Positions 9,361 through 18,450 of a stretch of 64,000 nt of DNA are shown here, piece after piece (position 1 is the first letter of the stretch; every line of letters starts with the position of its first letter). The DNA is from Treponema pedis (GTDB taxonomy: Bacteria; Spirochaetota; Spirochaetia; Treponematales; Treponemataceae). A program made the translations under genes and the position numbers. The DNA lies in assembly GCF_017161325.1 (NCBI RefSeq), contig NZ_CP045670.1, forward strand, positions 992,001-1,056,000, read 5' to 3'. The notes beneath the pieces were generated by a model. The model worked only from the letters and a program-made list of their open reading frames with translations. It was not told the DNA's origin and searched no databases.

Positions 9361-9491
9361 CGGCTGCTAATATTGCACAGCCTCGTTAACTGTCGAGTTT
9401 GCATAAAGCAAACCTTGCTTATTATATGTGCGCTTTTCGTGCACCAATGCAACAGTCTTCTAGAATTGATATTCTCGAAGACTGTTGCATT
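9361..9491. repeat. Hairpin-cluster element, single copy
   Basis: Three successive hairpins: GGCTG/CAGCC (9362-9382); GTTTGC/GCAAAC (9397-9413); and a 15-bp perfect stem, 9446-9460 with 9477-9491, extended by AGAAT/ATTCT after one mismatch. Between the second and third is the string TTATTATATGTGC, shared with the tandem array at 36.2-36.9 kb. The gap 9348-9644 holds no gene. Beyond the element there is only a weak ACAAGCA/TGCTTGT inverted repeat, about 9580-9613. Confidence 0.75.
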
Positions 9492-9644
9492 TTAAAGAAC
9501 CTTTATGTATAACATTTGCTTAATCTATGATATTGCCTTAGCACGGCAAAGCAAGTTAAACGGATAGTAATATGAAAAATATACAAGCATGCTTTTCATC
9601 TCGGGTGTTGCTTGTAATGCTTATTTATAAGCTTGTTATTTTAG

Positions 9645-10604
9645 TTATTGTAATATTCCCGCCTTTTTAAGGTCACGGATAACCGTATCCGTAAATTTTT
9701 TTGCTCCGGATACATTAAGATGATCACCATCCGAAAAAAGTTTATGGTTTGGAGAAAACTCTTTATTATGAGAATAATCAAAATAATGTACATCGGGATA
9801 TTTTTTTGTTAATTCATCGGTAAAACGGTAAAATGTATTGAAAAAATTCTCTTTTTCTTCAAAATAACCGTTAAGTACATCCGTTATCGGTGTTGTAACC
9901 AGTACGGGAATAAGATCGTGTTTTTTGCAAAGTTCAATAATACTGCATACCATATTAAAATTATACATAAAGCCTTCTTCCCCCTTTTCTTCATTAGGAT
10001 GAGTCCAACCTTTAAATTTCATTTGGCAATAATTATCCAATTCTTCCTCATTTATATATTTTGTTCTATTCCAGAAAATATTCATCCGGTTTTCCGTGAT
10101 ATCATGTAATATCTTTTGAAATATACGATTCCCAAAAAATACCGGAAAATAATTGAATTTAATATAATCGGAATACTTCCACTCATCGATTTCCTGCATA
10201 TATTTTTTTTGCACAAATCTGTAGTATACTGGCCTTTTTGATTTTTTGTTTTTGGCAGTTTCTATGTTTGTTATTTCAAAATAAGATATAGGGAGAATAA
10301 CGACAGCATTTTTTTCAAACGTATTAATATACTGCTTTAAAATTACATAATTATAACTATGCCGTTGTCCGCTAATGCCGAAGTTAAATGCGGTATATTC
10401 AGGAAAATCGTCATATATAAAATTTACTTCACCATGAGAACTGCCTAAATTTGCCAGCTGGATTTTATCCGGTACGAAATTAAATTTATATACATTATTT
10501 TCGGCTTTCCAATGGTTTGTATTTTTATACAAAAAGTTTACACCCAAGAATAAAACTGCCGTAGGTACAATTAGTATTAATAATCTTATTATAAATTTTT
10601 TCAT
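9645..10604 (-). CDS. SGNH-fold hydrolase/acyltransferase partner of an MBOAT protein
   Basis: A 319-residue protein with one N-terminal membrane anchor (residues 5-25) and an extracytoplasmic SGNH-type domain. The nucleophile motif is LGSSHGE (near residue 54). Near the C-terminus is the Asp-x-x-His block SDGDHLN. Similar proteins of the DltD/AlgJ/AlgX type work with MBOAT transporters to put acetyl or other acyl groups on cell-surface polymers. The gene lies 24 nt downstream of just such an MBOAT gene, with AGAGGT before its start, so the two form an operon. The polymer modified here cannot be told. Because the upstream gene contains a C11 tract, expression of this partner may also vary through polarity. 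Confidence 0.78.
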   Translation of the reverse strand: MKKFIIRLLILIVPTAVLFLGVNFLYKNTNHWKAENNVYKFNFVPDKIQLANLGSSHGEVNFIYDDFPEYTAFNFGISGQRHSYNYVILKQYINTFEKNAVVILPISYFEITNIETAKNKKSKRPVYYRFVQKKYMQEIDEWKYSDYIKFNYFPVFFGNRIFQKILHDITENRMNIFWNRTKYINEEELDNYCQMKFKGWTHPNEEKGEEGFMYNFNMVCSIIELCKKHDLIPVLVTTPITDVLNGYFEEKENFFNTFYRFTDELTKKYPDVHYFDYSHNKEFSPNHKLFSDGDHLNVSGAKKFTDTVIRDLKKAGILQ

Positions 10605-10628
10605 AATATTACCTCTTTTTTATAATGC

Positions 10629-12194
10629 TTAAAATTGAAAATAAATAAATTCGGAAGTTTCTCCGGATCTTACAAACACATAAATTAAACTGGTAAAAAT
10701 TACATAGTATAACGTCCATCTGACAATAACCGTTTTATTTCCGATAATATCAACTCCGTCTTTTTTATTCGTAATTAGACCTATAAAATAAAGTAAAATT
10801 ATCAAAATAAAATTAAAAATAAATTCTTTCTTACCTAACGCAAGAGTATAGGGCCCGAAAAACCCTTTGCCTAAACTTATAGAACCGTTTAATATGCCTG
10901 TGATGACTGACATTAATTCATAGGGTACAAAAATTATCTTTTTTAAAATAGTAAGAGCATCCTGTATGCTGTCTGCCCTGAAAAAAATCCATGCTATACA
11001 GACCAGACAAAAAGTTATAAAAATTTGCACTATGTGCCAGCCCCTCTTAGGAGTCCCGTCCAAACTTGCAAGTCGGCAGCGTATCAAAACCCTTGTTCTT
11101 ATATTTTTTGTTATAAGGGCGGCTATTAAATAAAAAGCATGTATCACACCCCATGCAACAAAATGCAAAGCAGCTCCATGCCATAAACCGCTGATAAAAA
11201 AAGTTATCAATAAATTAATGTAATGCCGGCTTATATGTACTTTGCTTCCTCCAAGCGGAATATATAAATAATCTTTAAACCATGTGGAAAGCGATATATG
11301 CCATCTCCTCCAGAATTCGGAAATCGATGCTGAAAAATACGGCTTATCGAAATTTTTCATTAAATTAAATCCGAGAACTTTTGCAACCCCTATAGCTATA
11401 TCCGAATAGCCCGAAAAATCGCAGAAAATTTGAACGGCAAAAAAGAAAGTGGCTACTGCAAGTGCAATTCCGCTGGCATAATTTATATCGGAATATGCTG
11501 CTGTTACATATACGGAAAGAGTATCGGCAATAACTATCTTTTTAAACATTCCCCATGCGGCAAGTTTTAAGCCGTCGGTTACCCTTTTATAATCGAACAA
11601 GTGATCGGTTTTAAATTGCGGCAGTAAATTTTTTGTCCGTTCTATAGGTCCTGCTACAAGTTGAGGAAAAAATGTAACGAATAATGCATACGTCAAAAAA
11701 TTTTTTTCCGCCTTGACGGTTCCTTTATACACATCTATAGAATACCCTATTGCTTGAAATGTATAAAAGCTGATACCTACAGGCAGCAGTATATTAAATT
11801 TTGGAACGTGTATATCTAAAGAAAATAATGAAAAAATATCGATTAACGTATCTGCAAAAAAGTTATGGTACTTAAAAAAGAAAAGAATGGCAAGATTTAT
11901 AATAAGACTTGCCGAAAGTATCAGCTGTTTTTTAATTTTTATATTTTTCGGGGGGGGGGGTATTATACTATAATAATTACATCGTTCAATAAAAATACCG
12001 CTTAACCACGTTACCGCTACGGAGCACAAAATAAGTAAGATATATGCAAAATTCCGGCAAGCATAAAAGTACAAACTTGCCGCAAGTAAAAGTATCTGCG
12101 ATACACTATTTTTTTTAATATAGTATACGCAGATAAAATAAAGAAATACAATAACGGTAAAATATATAATAAAATGAAGCGAATTAAAAAGCAT
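10629..12194 (-). CDS. MBOAT-family membrane O-acyltransferase (AlgI/DltB-like), phase-ON
   Basis: A 521-residue polytopic protein of the membrane-bound O-acyltransferase family, which moves acyl groups across the membrane for transfer to surface glycans. Family signatures are clear: SFYTFQAIGYSIDVY, FCDFSGYSDIAIG, FWRRWHISLSTW, YIPLGG and the catalytic-His segment LWHGAALHFVAWG. Residues 79-82 are four prolines encoded by an 11-base C-tract (11950-11960), in a cytoplasmic loop before TM3. The tract is in the coding (ON) length here; a change of one base would truncate the protein at about residue 90. No Shine-Dalgarno is visible. TACAAT lies 7 nt before the ATG, suggesting a leaderless message. 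Confidence 0.9.
   Translation of the reverse strand: MLFNSLHFIIYFTVIVFLYFICVYYIKKNSVSQILLLAASLYFYACRNFAYILLILCSVAVTWLSGIFIERCNYYSIIPPPPKNIKIKKQLILSASLIINLAILFFFKYHNFFADTLIDIFSLFSLDIHVPKFNILLPVGISFYTFQAIGYSIDVYKGTVKAEKNFLTYALFVTFFPQLVAGPIERTKNLLPQFKTDHLFDYKRVTDGLKLAAWGMFKKIVIADTLSVYVTAAYSDINYASGIALAVATFFFAVQIFCDFSGYSDIAIGVAKVLGFNLMKNFDKPYFSASISEFWRRWHISLSTWFKDYLYIPLGGSKVHISRHYINLLITFFISGLWHGAALHFVAWGVIHAFYLIAALITKNIRTRVLIRCRLASLDGTPKRGWHIVQIFITFCLVCIAWIFFRADSIQDALTILKKIIFVPYELMSVITGILNGSISLGKGFFGPYTLALGKKEFIFNFILIILLYFIGLITNKKDGVDIIGNKTVIVRWTLYYVIFTSLIYVFVRSGETSEFIYFQF
11950..11960. repeat. Poly-G/C tract (11 nt) inside the MBOAT gene
   Basis: Eleven consecutive G on the plus strand (C on the coding strand), long enough for slipped-strand mispairing, and the only mononucleotide run of this kind in the gene. 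Confidence 0.9.
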
Positions 12195-12264
12195 GGAAAA
12201 TATTGTAGCAAAATATGGAACATTATGGAAGAGGGGAATAAATACTTACAACCGTCTCATATTT

Positions 12265-12870
12265 TTACTCTTTTAACCGTATAACATTACATGCGAGTTT
12301 TTTTGCAAGAACGGTATCGTGAGTTACGCAAATTGCCGTTTTATTTTCTTCCTTTACAATAGATAAAAATAATTCGGCAATCTTATGCTTATTTTTATCG
12401 TCAAGGGAATCAAAGGCTTCGTCAAGTAAAATAAAGGGAGCGGGATAAGCTAAGGCTCTTGCAAGACCCGCCCTTCTTTGCATTCCTCCGGAAAGTTCGC
12501 TCGGAAGAAAATGTATAAAATCGAAAAGGCCTAAAGCATTTAAATAATATAAGGCTCTCTCCTTTTTTTCTTTTTTTAAAAAATAATCCGGCAAGATATA
12601 TTCAATATTTTGAATTGCAGTTAAATGAGGGATAAGGCGTATATCCTGATATGCAAAAGAGTAATCTCCTGCGGCAATGGCATTTTCAATTATTCCTTTT
12701 TTCAGTTTTAAACGCTGCGAAATAATTTTTAAAAGCGTAGTTTTTCCGCAGCCGGATTCTCCTAAAATACAAGTTATTGAATTTAAAGGTATTTCTAAAT
12801 TAAGATTTTTAAACACTTCGTTTGTCTTGTACGAAAATGCTCCGTTTGTAATTTTAATAGTTTTGTTCAT
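12265..12870 (-). CDS. Orphan ABC transporter ATPase (SsuB/NrtD-like)
   Basis: A 201-residue ATPase with Walker A GESGCGKTT, Q-loop SFAYQDIRL, signature LSGGMQRR, Walker B FILLDEAF and H-loop CVTHD. It is short for the family, ending soon after the H-loop. The sequence resembles ATPases of nitrate/sulfonate/taurine importers. No permease or binding protein is adjacent: the gene before it is the MBOAT operon and the gene behind is Dps on the other strand. A partnership with the binding lipoprotein at the left edge of the window is possible but unproved. GAGGT precedes the start. The neighbouring gap 12871-13169 contains the dps promoter and weak inverted repeats only. Confidence 0.82.
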   Translation of the reverse strand: MNKTIKITNGAFSYKTNEVFKNLNLEIPLNSITCILGESGCGKTTLLKIISQRLKLKKGIIENAIAAGDYSFAYQDIRLIPHLTAIQNIEYILPDYFLKKEKKERALYYLNALGLFDFIHFLPSELSGGMQRRAGLARALAYPAPFILLDEAFDSLDDKNKHKIAELFLSIVKEENKTAICVTHDTVLAKKLACNVIRLKE

Positions 12871-13100
12871 TTAATACCTCAAAATAAAGATGACACTCCT
12901 CATAACTTTAAAATTTTGTACGCTGATAGGCATTCCCCGAATGTTTTTTATAAAATAAGTATAGCATAAATTTTAAGTTTTGTCTTGTTTTTATAAAGGT
13001 GAGTATAAGAGCTCTTTACAAGCCTGCCGAGTTTTTAAAATAAAACTTTATGACGGTTTTTACAAAAAAGCCGTTATTTAAAAATTATGCTTTCCCGCTA

Positions 13101-13129
13101 TTGACTTTACAAGTAAGAATACTTATATT
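13101..13129 (+). promoter_or_regulatory. dps promoter with overlapping palindrome
   Basis: TTGACT, a 17-nt spacer and TATATT (13124-13129). A short inverted repeat, AAGTA-AGAA-TACTT (13111-13124), fills the spacer up to the -10 box. This is where a repressor of the Fur/PerR type could sit; the identity of any regulator is a guess. Confidence 0.6.
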
Positions 13130-13169
13130 ACATTCATTATTTGATATAATTTAGTTTAAGGAGTTTTTT

Positions 13170-13601
13170 ATGAAATTACACAAAGAATTTAATCAATACT
13201 TAGCGGATTTGGCTGTAATTACATTCAAATTGCATAATTTGCATTGGAATGTAAAAGGTATAGAATTTATGGCTATTCATCAATTTACAGAATCGGTATA
13301 CGACCAAACATTTGATTTTTTCGATGCAATAGCGGAGCACCAAAAAATGTACGGTGTAATGCCGGATTGCAAATTATCCGACTACCTCGCAAATGCGGAA
13401 ATAAAGGAAGTTGATGCAAAAGCGTTTACGGCTAAAGAAGTTCTTCAGATTGTAAAAAATGATTTGACCGTGCTTCGCAATAAAGCAACCGCCTTATATC
13501 ATGCGGCTGATGAAGAAAAATGGTTTAGTGCGGCAACCTTGTTTGATGAACACGTTCAATATTATAACAAGCAGCTTTGGTTTATTGAATCTTCATTATA
13601 A
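13170..13601 (+). CDS. dps: Dps/TpF1-type ferritin-like DNA-protection protein
   Basis: A 143-residue four-helix ferritin-like protein that oxidises and stores iron, limiting peroxide damage. The Dps signature LHNLHWNVKG starts near residue 22, with the ferroxidase-site residues spread as usual: H24/H28 region, then DATFDFFDAIAEH-like helix residues D52 and E56-type positions. It is related to T. pallidum TpF1 by family. AAGGAG precedes the ATG. A strong promoter with a palindrome in the spacer lies about 40 nt upstream, and a clear terminator follows, so it is a one-gene unit. In an anaerobe this gene fits defence against short oxygen exposure. Confidence 0.93.
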   Translation: MKLHKEFNQYLADLAVITFKLHNLHWNVKGIEFMAIHQFTESVYDQTFDFFDAIAEHQKMYGVMPDCKLSDYLANAEIKEVDAKAFTAKEVLQIVKNDLTVLRNKATALYHAADEEKWFSAATLFDEHVQYYNKQLWFIESSL

Positions 13602-13630
13602 TATGCTCTGCTGAATAATAAATTTACATC

Positions 13631-13667
13631 AAAAAAGCCGGCGGAAATTCTCCTCCGGGCTTTTTTT
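13631..13667 (+). terminator. Rho-independent terminator after dps
   Basis: AAAAAAGCC and GGGCTTTTTT flank a GC-rich stem with a T7 tail. Confidence 0.85.
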
Positions 13668-13888
13668 AATAAATGTAAAAAAAACGTTATCCCGACAGAG
13701 AAGTTTTATTAAAAGTTAAAACTGGAGTAAACGGGTTAAAACTCCTTTTTTATTTATTCAGTAAAAAAATATAAAGCTTTATAGATACATTGCAAAATTT
13801 CAATGGGCTAGTAATTATATTGCGGTTATACTATAATTGGCCGCCGCAGCAAGATACATTTTGTTTCGGCAAGGATGGCGAGGAAAAT

Positions 13889-16006
13889 ATGCGAATTTTA
13901 TATAATAATACACGGAAAAAATATTTTTCAATTATGAAAAAACTTATCATCATTTTCGGTTTGGTATTTATTATTGCTTTAATTTTAGAAATAACATCGG
14001 CTGTAAGAATTGCCCGTAATGCAATAAAAGAAAAAGTTGCAATTCATCTTATGGATAAGGCTTCGGATGCGGCGGAGATTATTGAAGGAAGATTACAGGT
14101 TCTTTTTTTATATTTGGAAAAATTTACTATGCATTCTTATCTTCATACCGATGAGCTTTCTTACGATAAAAAACTTGCCCGTCTTTCAAGCGATATTAAA
14201 CGCAATGAGCAAATTCTTTCGTTCGCTCTTTGCAATATGCAAGGCATTTGCCATTATTATGGCGGAGAATCCGTAAATGTAAAAGATACCGTATGGTTTT
14301 TAAGCGCATCAAATGGAAAAAATTTCGTATCTTCTCCTATAGTTAAAGAAAACGTCGAAAAAGTTGTTATGCATTTTGCCGTTCCCATATATGGAGAAAA
14401 TAATACCGTTCAGGGAGTGTTGTTTACGGAAATAGACAGTATGTGGCTGGCATCTTTAGCGGGAGATATTGTTATCGGAGAAACGGGAAGCTGCTACATT
14501 ATGGATAAAAACGGTATGACTATTGCGGGTAAAAATATGGAAAGCGTTCAATCAAAGCTGCTTGCTTCCCATAAACAACACGAAGATTCCGATGCCGTTT
14601 CTTCGGCGACAATTACTGCATTTATTCTTAATTCAAAAGAAAAGCAAGTCGATTATTACGATTATAAAGGGAAATCATGGATTGCACTATATACGCCGAT
14701 AAAGTCTGTCGGCTGGAATGTTATTATAAAGGCCCCTTTAGTGGAATTCACCGGTTCAATTGAAATTATGAGAACGACTATGATTGTTATCGGAATAGTA
14801 ATAGCTCTTTGCGCAGTAATTTTAATATATATTCTTGCACGAAGAATTACCAAACCGCTGAAAACCGCCGTAGACGCATTAAAAAATATCGCAAACGGAG
14901 ACGGAGATTTGAGCGTCCGCCTTCCCCTCATAGGAAAAGATGAAATAACGGATATGGCAAAATATTTTAACAGAACGATTGAAAAAATCGGGAATGCCAT
15001 TTTTTCCGTAACCGAACATACCGGGAAAATGCAGGCTTCAAGTGAAGAGCTTTCAAGCAATATGATTGAAACCGCAAGTGCAATTAACGAAATAAGTGCA
15101 AATATAGGCGGAGTAAAACAGCAGGCATTTACACAGTCGGAAAGTGTTGCGGAAACGAAATTGATTATAGAACAAATTATCGGCTTAATAAAAGAGCTTA
15201 CGGGAAGGATTGAAACTCAAGTTTTAAGTGTAGAGCGTTCTTCGATATCAATCGGGCAAATGGTTGAAAATATTATAAAAGTAACGGAAATGCTTGAAAA
15301 AAACAACGAACTTATTAAAGAAGTGTATAAGCAAACCGAAAACGGTAAAAACGGAGCCAGAACCGCAAATGAGATTGTACAGCAGATTGCCGAAAAATCA
15401 AATTCCCTTATCGAAGCGAGCGAGGTTATAAGAAATATTGCAAGTCAAACCAACCTTTTATCAATGAACGCCGCAATAGAAGCAGCTCATGCGGGAGAAG
15501 CCGGAAAGGGCTTTGCCGTTGTTGCGGGTGAAATCCGAAAACTTGCGGAGGAATCTAATATACAGGGAAAGCAAATAGGCGATGTTATAAAACAATCGCT
15601 GCAAATTATCGAAAACATTGTAGTTGCCGGTACGGGAGCCGAAAGGACATTCGGACGGGTTTATGATTTGGTAAAAGAAGTTTCGAATCAGGAAGCGATT
15701 ATTTTAAAAACAATGCAGGAGCAAAAAAACGGAAACAACAATATTCTTGCCGAAATTAAAAATATCAACACCGTAACGGAGGAGGTAAAAGCAAGCTCCG
15801 ATGAAATGCATGCAGGCGGAAAAAAGATAGAAAATGAGCTGAAACGGTTGGACGAGCTTACCGCCGTAATTAAAAGCAGTATGAATGAGATGGCAACCGG
15901 AGCGGTACAGATAAACAATGCGGTTCAGGAAATAAATGAATTGACCGTAAAAAATAAAGAAAGTATACAATCTCTTGCGGAAGAAATGAAGAAATTTAAA
16001 TTGTAA
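13889..16006 (+). CDS. Methyl-accepting chemotaxis protein, dCache-type
   Basis: A 705-residue transmembrane chemoreceptor. TM1 is near residues 15-37. A periplasmic sensor of double-Cache type follows ([21 protein letters not shown] is its usual end). TM2 is near 290, then HAMP ([14 protein letters not shown] to NRTIEKI) and a long signalling coiled coil. The hairpin tip reads [30 protein letters not shown]; the usual Asp of VADEIR is Gly here. The start at 13889 is chosen for GAGGAAAAT before it; an in-frame ATG at 13790 lacks a ribosome site. The C-terminus has no CheR pentapeptide. It signals to CheA/CheW elsewhere in the genome. The ligand is unknown; dCache receptors commonly bind amino acids or other small metabolites. 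Confidence 0.93.
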   Translation: MRILYNNTRKKYFSIMKKLIIIFGLVFIIALILEITSAVRIARNAIKEKVAIHLMDKASDAAEIIEGRLQVLFLYLEKFTMHSYLHTDELSYDKKLARLSSDIKRNEQILSFALCNMQGICHYYGGESVNVKDTVWFLSASNGKNFVSSPIVKENVEKVVMHFAVPIYGENNTVQGVLFTEIDSMWLASLAGDIVIGETGSCYIMDKNGMTIAGKNMESVQSKLLASHKQHEDSDAVSSATITAFILNSKEKQVDYYDYKGKSWIALYTPIKSVGWNVIIKAPLVEFTGSIEIMRTTMIVIGIVIALCAVILIYILARRITKPLKTAVDALKNIANGDGDLSVRLPLIGKDEITDMAKYFNRTIEKIGNAIFSVTEHTGKMQASSEELSSNMIETASAINEISANIGGVKQQAFTQSESVAETKLIIEQIIGLIKELTGRIETQVLSVERSSISIGQMVENIIKVTEMLEKNNELIKEVYKQTENGKNGARTANEIVQQIAEKSNSLIEASEVIRNIASQTNLLSMNAAIEAAHAGEAGKGFAVVAGEIRKLAEESNIQGKQIGDVIKQSLQIIENIVVAGTGAERTFGRVYDLVKEVSNQEAIILKTMQEQKNGNNNILAEIKNINTVTEEVKASSDEMHAGGKKIENELKRLDELTAVIKSSMNEMATGAVQINNAVQEINELTVKNKESIQSLAEEMKKFKL

Positions 16007-16058
16007 ATTTTATTTTTTTGTGAAAGAGAATTCCCCGGTTAAATACGCAAGGATTTGC

Positions 16059-16089
16059 AGGCAGGCTTTAAAAGCCTGCCTATTTTTTT
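16059..16089 (+). terminator. Rho-independent terminator after the chemoreceptor gene
   Basis: AGGCAGGCTT pairs with AAGCCTGCCT (16059-16081), followed by ATTTTTTT. Confidence 0.9.
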
Positions 16090-16107
16090 AGTATTTATTA
16101 TTACTTA

Positions 16108-16136
16108 TTGACTTTTATTATTATTTATGCTATAAA
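16108..16136 (+). promoter_or_regulatory. Promoter of the selenium island
   Basis: TTGACT, a 17-nt spacer and TATAAA (16131-16136). Transcription from here would begin near 16143 and leave a leader of about 290 nt before yedE. Confidence 0.65.
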
Positions 16137-16142
16137 ATTTTA

Positions 16143-16432
16143 CATAAACCGTTTACGGTTTAAATTTAATTATAAGGATTAAGCAAAGTGCGAAGATGAG
16201 TATTTACCCTCGAAGTAATTTTACTTCATTACAATTCACATAAAAGTGCGGAATTAAGTAAGCATTGCAGGGTAATAGAGTCCGCTTTTGCAAAGCTCCG
16301 AGCCCTTCCCGTAAAATAAACCGCCCGATAAAAATACGGCTTACTGTATCCTCCGGTTTGAATTATTCCAAGTTTTGAGTGTAAAACTTATCGAAACATC
16401 TTACCTCTTAATCCCATCGGCAGGAGGGATGT
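16143..16432 (+). promoter_or_regulatory. Long structured 5' leader of yedE, candidate riboswitch-like element
   Basis: No gene is seen in this 290-nt stretch, but it is rich in complementary segments. There is an AAACCG/CGGTTT hairpin at the 5' end (16146-16161). TTACCCT (16204-16210) pairs with AGGGTAA (16269-16275) and encloses two arms, GAAGTA/TACTTC and AATTCAC/GTG..AATT, forming a three-way junction. AAGTTTT/AAAACTT lies at 16370-16389. Finally ACATC plus CCTC (16396-16407) pair with GAGG plus GATGT (16424-16432), masking the Shine-Dalgarno GGAGG up to the start codon. The layout suggests translation control. I could not assign it to a known riboswitch class. Confidence 0.55.
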
Positions 16433-17482
16433 ATGAAAAAACATCTTACGGTTATTGTAACGGGTGCGGTAATAGGTGTTGCCGCTCTCGCATTGGTTAA
16501 ATTCGGAAACCCTGCAAATATGGGTTTTTGTATTGCGTGTTTTTTGCGCGATATTGCAGGAGCATTAAAACTGCATAATGCCGCCGCAGTACAGTATATG
16601 CGGCCTGAAGTAATCGCTCTTGTACTCGGAGCCTTTGTAATTGCTTTTGTAAAAAAAGAATTTAAACCGCGCGGAGGTTCGGCCGTTTTTACCCGTTTTA
16701 CACTCGGCTTTTTCGTAATGATAGGAGCCTTAATGTTCTTGGGGTGCCCTTTAAGAATGTTTTTACGTTTGGGAGCGGGCGATATAAATGCAATTTTCGG
16801 CCTTATAGGTTTTGTTGCAGGAATTTTTATCGGTGTTGTTTTCTTAAATAAGAATTTTTCTTTAAGCCGCGCTTACAATCAGTCCAAGCAGGAAGGCGTA
16901 ATGCCGATTATTGTAATTCTTTCCTTCTTTATTTTATTGATTGCATTTCCGTCGGTGCTCATCTTCAGCGAAAAAGGGCCGGGAGCAATGCATGCACCCG
17001 TTTTTATTTCTCTCGGTATAGGTCTTGTTGTAGGAGCTTTAGCTCAACGCAGCAGAATGTGTACGGTAGGCGGAATAAGAGACGCAATTATGTTAAAAGA
17101 TTTTCATCTTTTATGGGGAAGCATTGCAGTTGCGGTAACTGTACTTATAGGCTCCTTAATTTTAGGAACATTTAAATTCGGTATGGCGGAACAACCCATT
17201 GCTCACACCGACGGACTTTGGAATGCTTTGGGAATGCTCCTTGTAGGTTGGGCAAGCGTATTGCTCGGAGGCTGTCCCTTACGCCAGCTTATTTTAACGG
17301 GCGAGGGCAATACCGATTCCGCAATAACCGTAGCGGGGCTTATGACGGGGGCGGCATTTGCGCACAACTTTGCTCTTGCCTCATCGGGGAAAGGGCCGAC
17401 AGTTCCCGGAATGATTGCCGTAATAATAGGTTTAACGGTAACGGCATTTATAAGCGTTTATTATTCGGTAAAGAATAAGTAA
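16433..17482 (+). CDS. yedE: YedE/YeeE-family selenium-associated transporter
   Basis: A 349-residue membrane protein with about ten helices, of the YeeE/YedE (TsuA-like) sulfur/selenium transport family, in the branch found beside selD and yedF. Conserved cysteine sites are visible: FCIACFLRD (C33, C36), GCPLRMFLRLGAGD, RMCTVGGIRD and GGCPLRQLILTGEGN. The duplicated GCPLR motif reflects two repeated halves. Its proposed job is to bring a selenium or sulfur species (selenite, selenide or a thio-/seleno-compound) into the cell for SelD. It is the first gene of a one-direction island and has GGAGGG before the ATG; that site is predicted to be paired within the leader RNA. Confidence 0.9.
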   Translation: MKKHLTVIVTGAVIGVAALALVKFGNPANMGFCIACFLRDIAGALKLHNAAAVQYMRPEVIALVLGAFVIAFVKKEFKPRGGSAVFTRFTLGFFVMIGALMFLGCPLRMFLRLGAGDINAIFGLIGFVAGIFIGVVFLNKNFSLSRAYNQSKQEGVMPIIVILSFFILLIAFPSVLIFSEKGPGAMHAPVFISLGIGLVVGALAQRSRMCTVGGIRDAIMLKDFHLLWGSIAVAVTVLIGSLILGTFKFGMAEQPIAHTDGLWNALGMLLVGWASVLLGGCPLRQLILTGEGNTDSAITVAGLMTGAAFAHNFALASSGKGPTVPGMIAVIIGLTVTAFISVYYSVKNK

Positions 17483-17501
17483 CACACGGGAGTTTTAAGT
17501 A

Positions 17502-18422
17502 ATGAAGTTTTTAAAGGAATATCCCATACCTATTGCAGGCTTAATTTTATCGCTTTTTACATTGGGGAATCTTTTACAGTCATACAGTCAAACTTTGCGG
17601 CTTATTATAGGTGTCATAGGATTTATCTTTTATGTGATTTATGTCGCGAAATTACTTTTTGAAAATAAAACTTTAAAAGAAGAATTTAAAAACCCTGTAA
17701 TTGCAAGCGTTTTTTTAACTTTTACAATGGCAACGATGTTATTGGCTGTATATGTAAAACCGTTTTCAAGTACGGTAAGCTATGTAGTATGGTATATAGG
17801 AGTGGTAGGGCATGGCTTTTTAATCTTATGGTTTAGTGCCGAATTTTTACTTAAGTTTTCAATCAAAAAAGTTTTTCCTTCATGGTATATCGTATATGTA
17901 GGTATCGCCGTTGCAAGTGTTACGGCCCCTGCCGTGCAGCAATTACAAGCGGGAAAAATCTGTTTTTGGATTGCTTTTGTAGGTTATTTTTGTATTCTTC
18001 CGCTGGTGTGTTGTAGGGTATGGAAGATAAAAGAAATACCGGAGGCGGCGCAACCTACGCTGATTATTTTATCGGCTCCCGCATCTCTTCTTCTTGCAGG
18101 ATATATGAATAGCTTTGAACAAAAAAATACGATTATAGTATATTTATTGCTATTTTTTTCCGTTACTTTTTATGTAATTGCATTATACCATTTGCCTAAA
18201 CTTTTAAAGCTGAAATTTACACCCGGATATTCTGCATTTACGTTTCCGTTGGTTATAAGCGCGTTGGCAACGAAATTGACCGGCGGATACTTTAAACAAA
18301 AGGGTATCGATTTTACAATTTTAATAAAAATTGAAGAACTTATCGCTTTTTTGATTGTCGGTTGGGTTTTAGTATGCTACTTGGTATTTTTATTTAAACC
18401 GGATAAAAAACCCGAAAATTAA
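17502..18422 (+). CDS. TDT-family (TehA-like) membrane transporter
   Basis: A 306-residue protein with about nine or ten hydrophobic helices, matching the tellurite-resistance/dicarboxylate transporter (TDT, TehA/Mae1) family. Telltale segments are an N-terminal YPIPIAGLILSL, WYIGVVGHGFLILWF and SWYIVYVGIAVAS. TDT proteins form anion channels or transporters; family members handle malate, sulfite, chloride or tellurite. It starts 19 nt after yedE with GGGAG before the ATG, so it is in the same operon. The placement suggests transport or efflux of a selenium or sulfur oxyanion such as selenite or sulfite, but this is inference. No direct selenium motif is seen. Confidence 0.8.
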   Translation: MKFLKEYPIPIAGLILSLFTLGNLLQSYSQTLRLIIGVIGFIFYVIYVAKLLFENKTLKEEFKNPVIASVFLTFTMATMLLAVYVKPFSSTVSYVVWYIGVVGHGFLILWFSAEFLLKFSIKKVFPSWYIVYVGIAVASVTAPAVQQLQAGKICFWIAFVGYFCILPLVCCRVWKIKEIPEAAQPTLIILSAPASLLLAGYMNSFEQKNTIIVYLLLFFSVTFYVIALYHLPKLLKLKFTPGYSAFTFPLVISALATKLTGGYFKQKGIDFTILIKIEELIAFLIVGWVLVCYLVFLFKPDKKPEN

Positions 18423-18450
18423 AAATTATTTTATATGATATGGAGAAATT

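Noticed and set aside
16260-16330. A c-di-GMP (GEMM) riboswitch in the yedE leader
   Set aside because: The strings CAGGGTAAT and GCAAAGCTCCGAGCCC recall GEMM-I, but the required paired regions and tetraloop-receptor layout cannot be drawn.
16140-16432. A selenocysteine tRNA gene in the gap before yedE
   Set aside because: No acceptor stem, long variable arm, TCA anticodon loop or GGTTCGA-type T-loop could be laid out on either strand.
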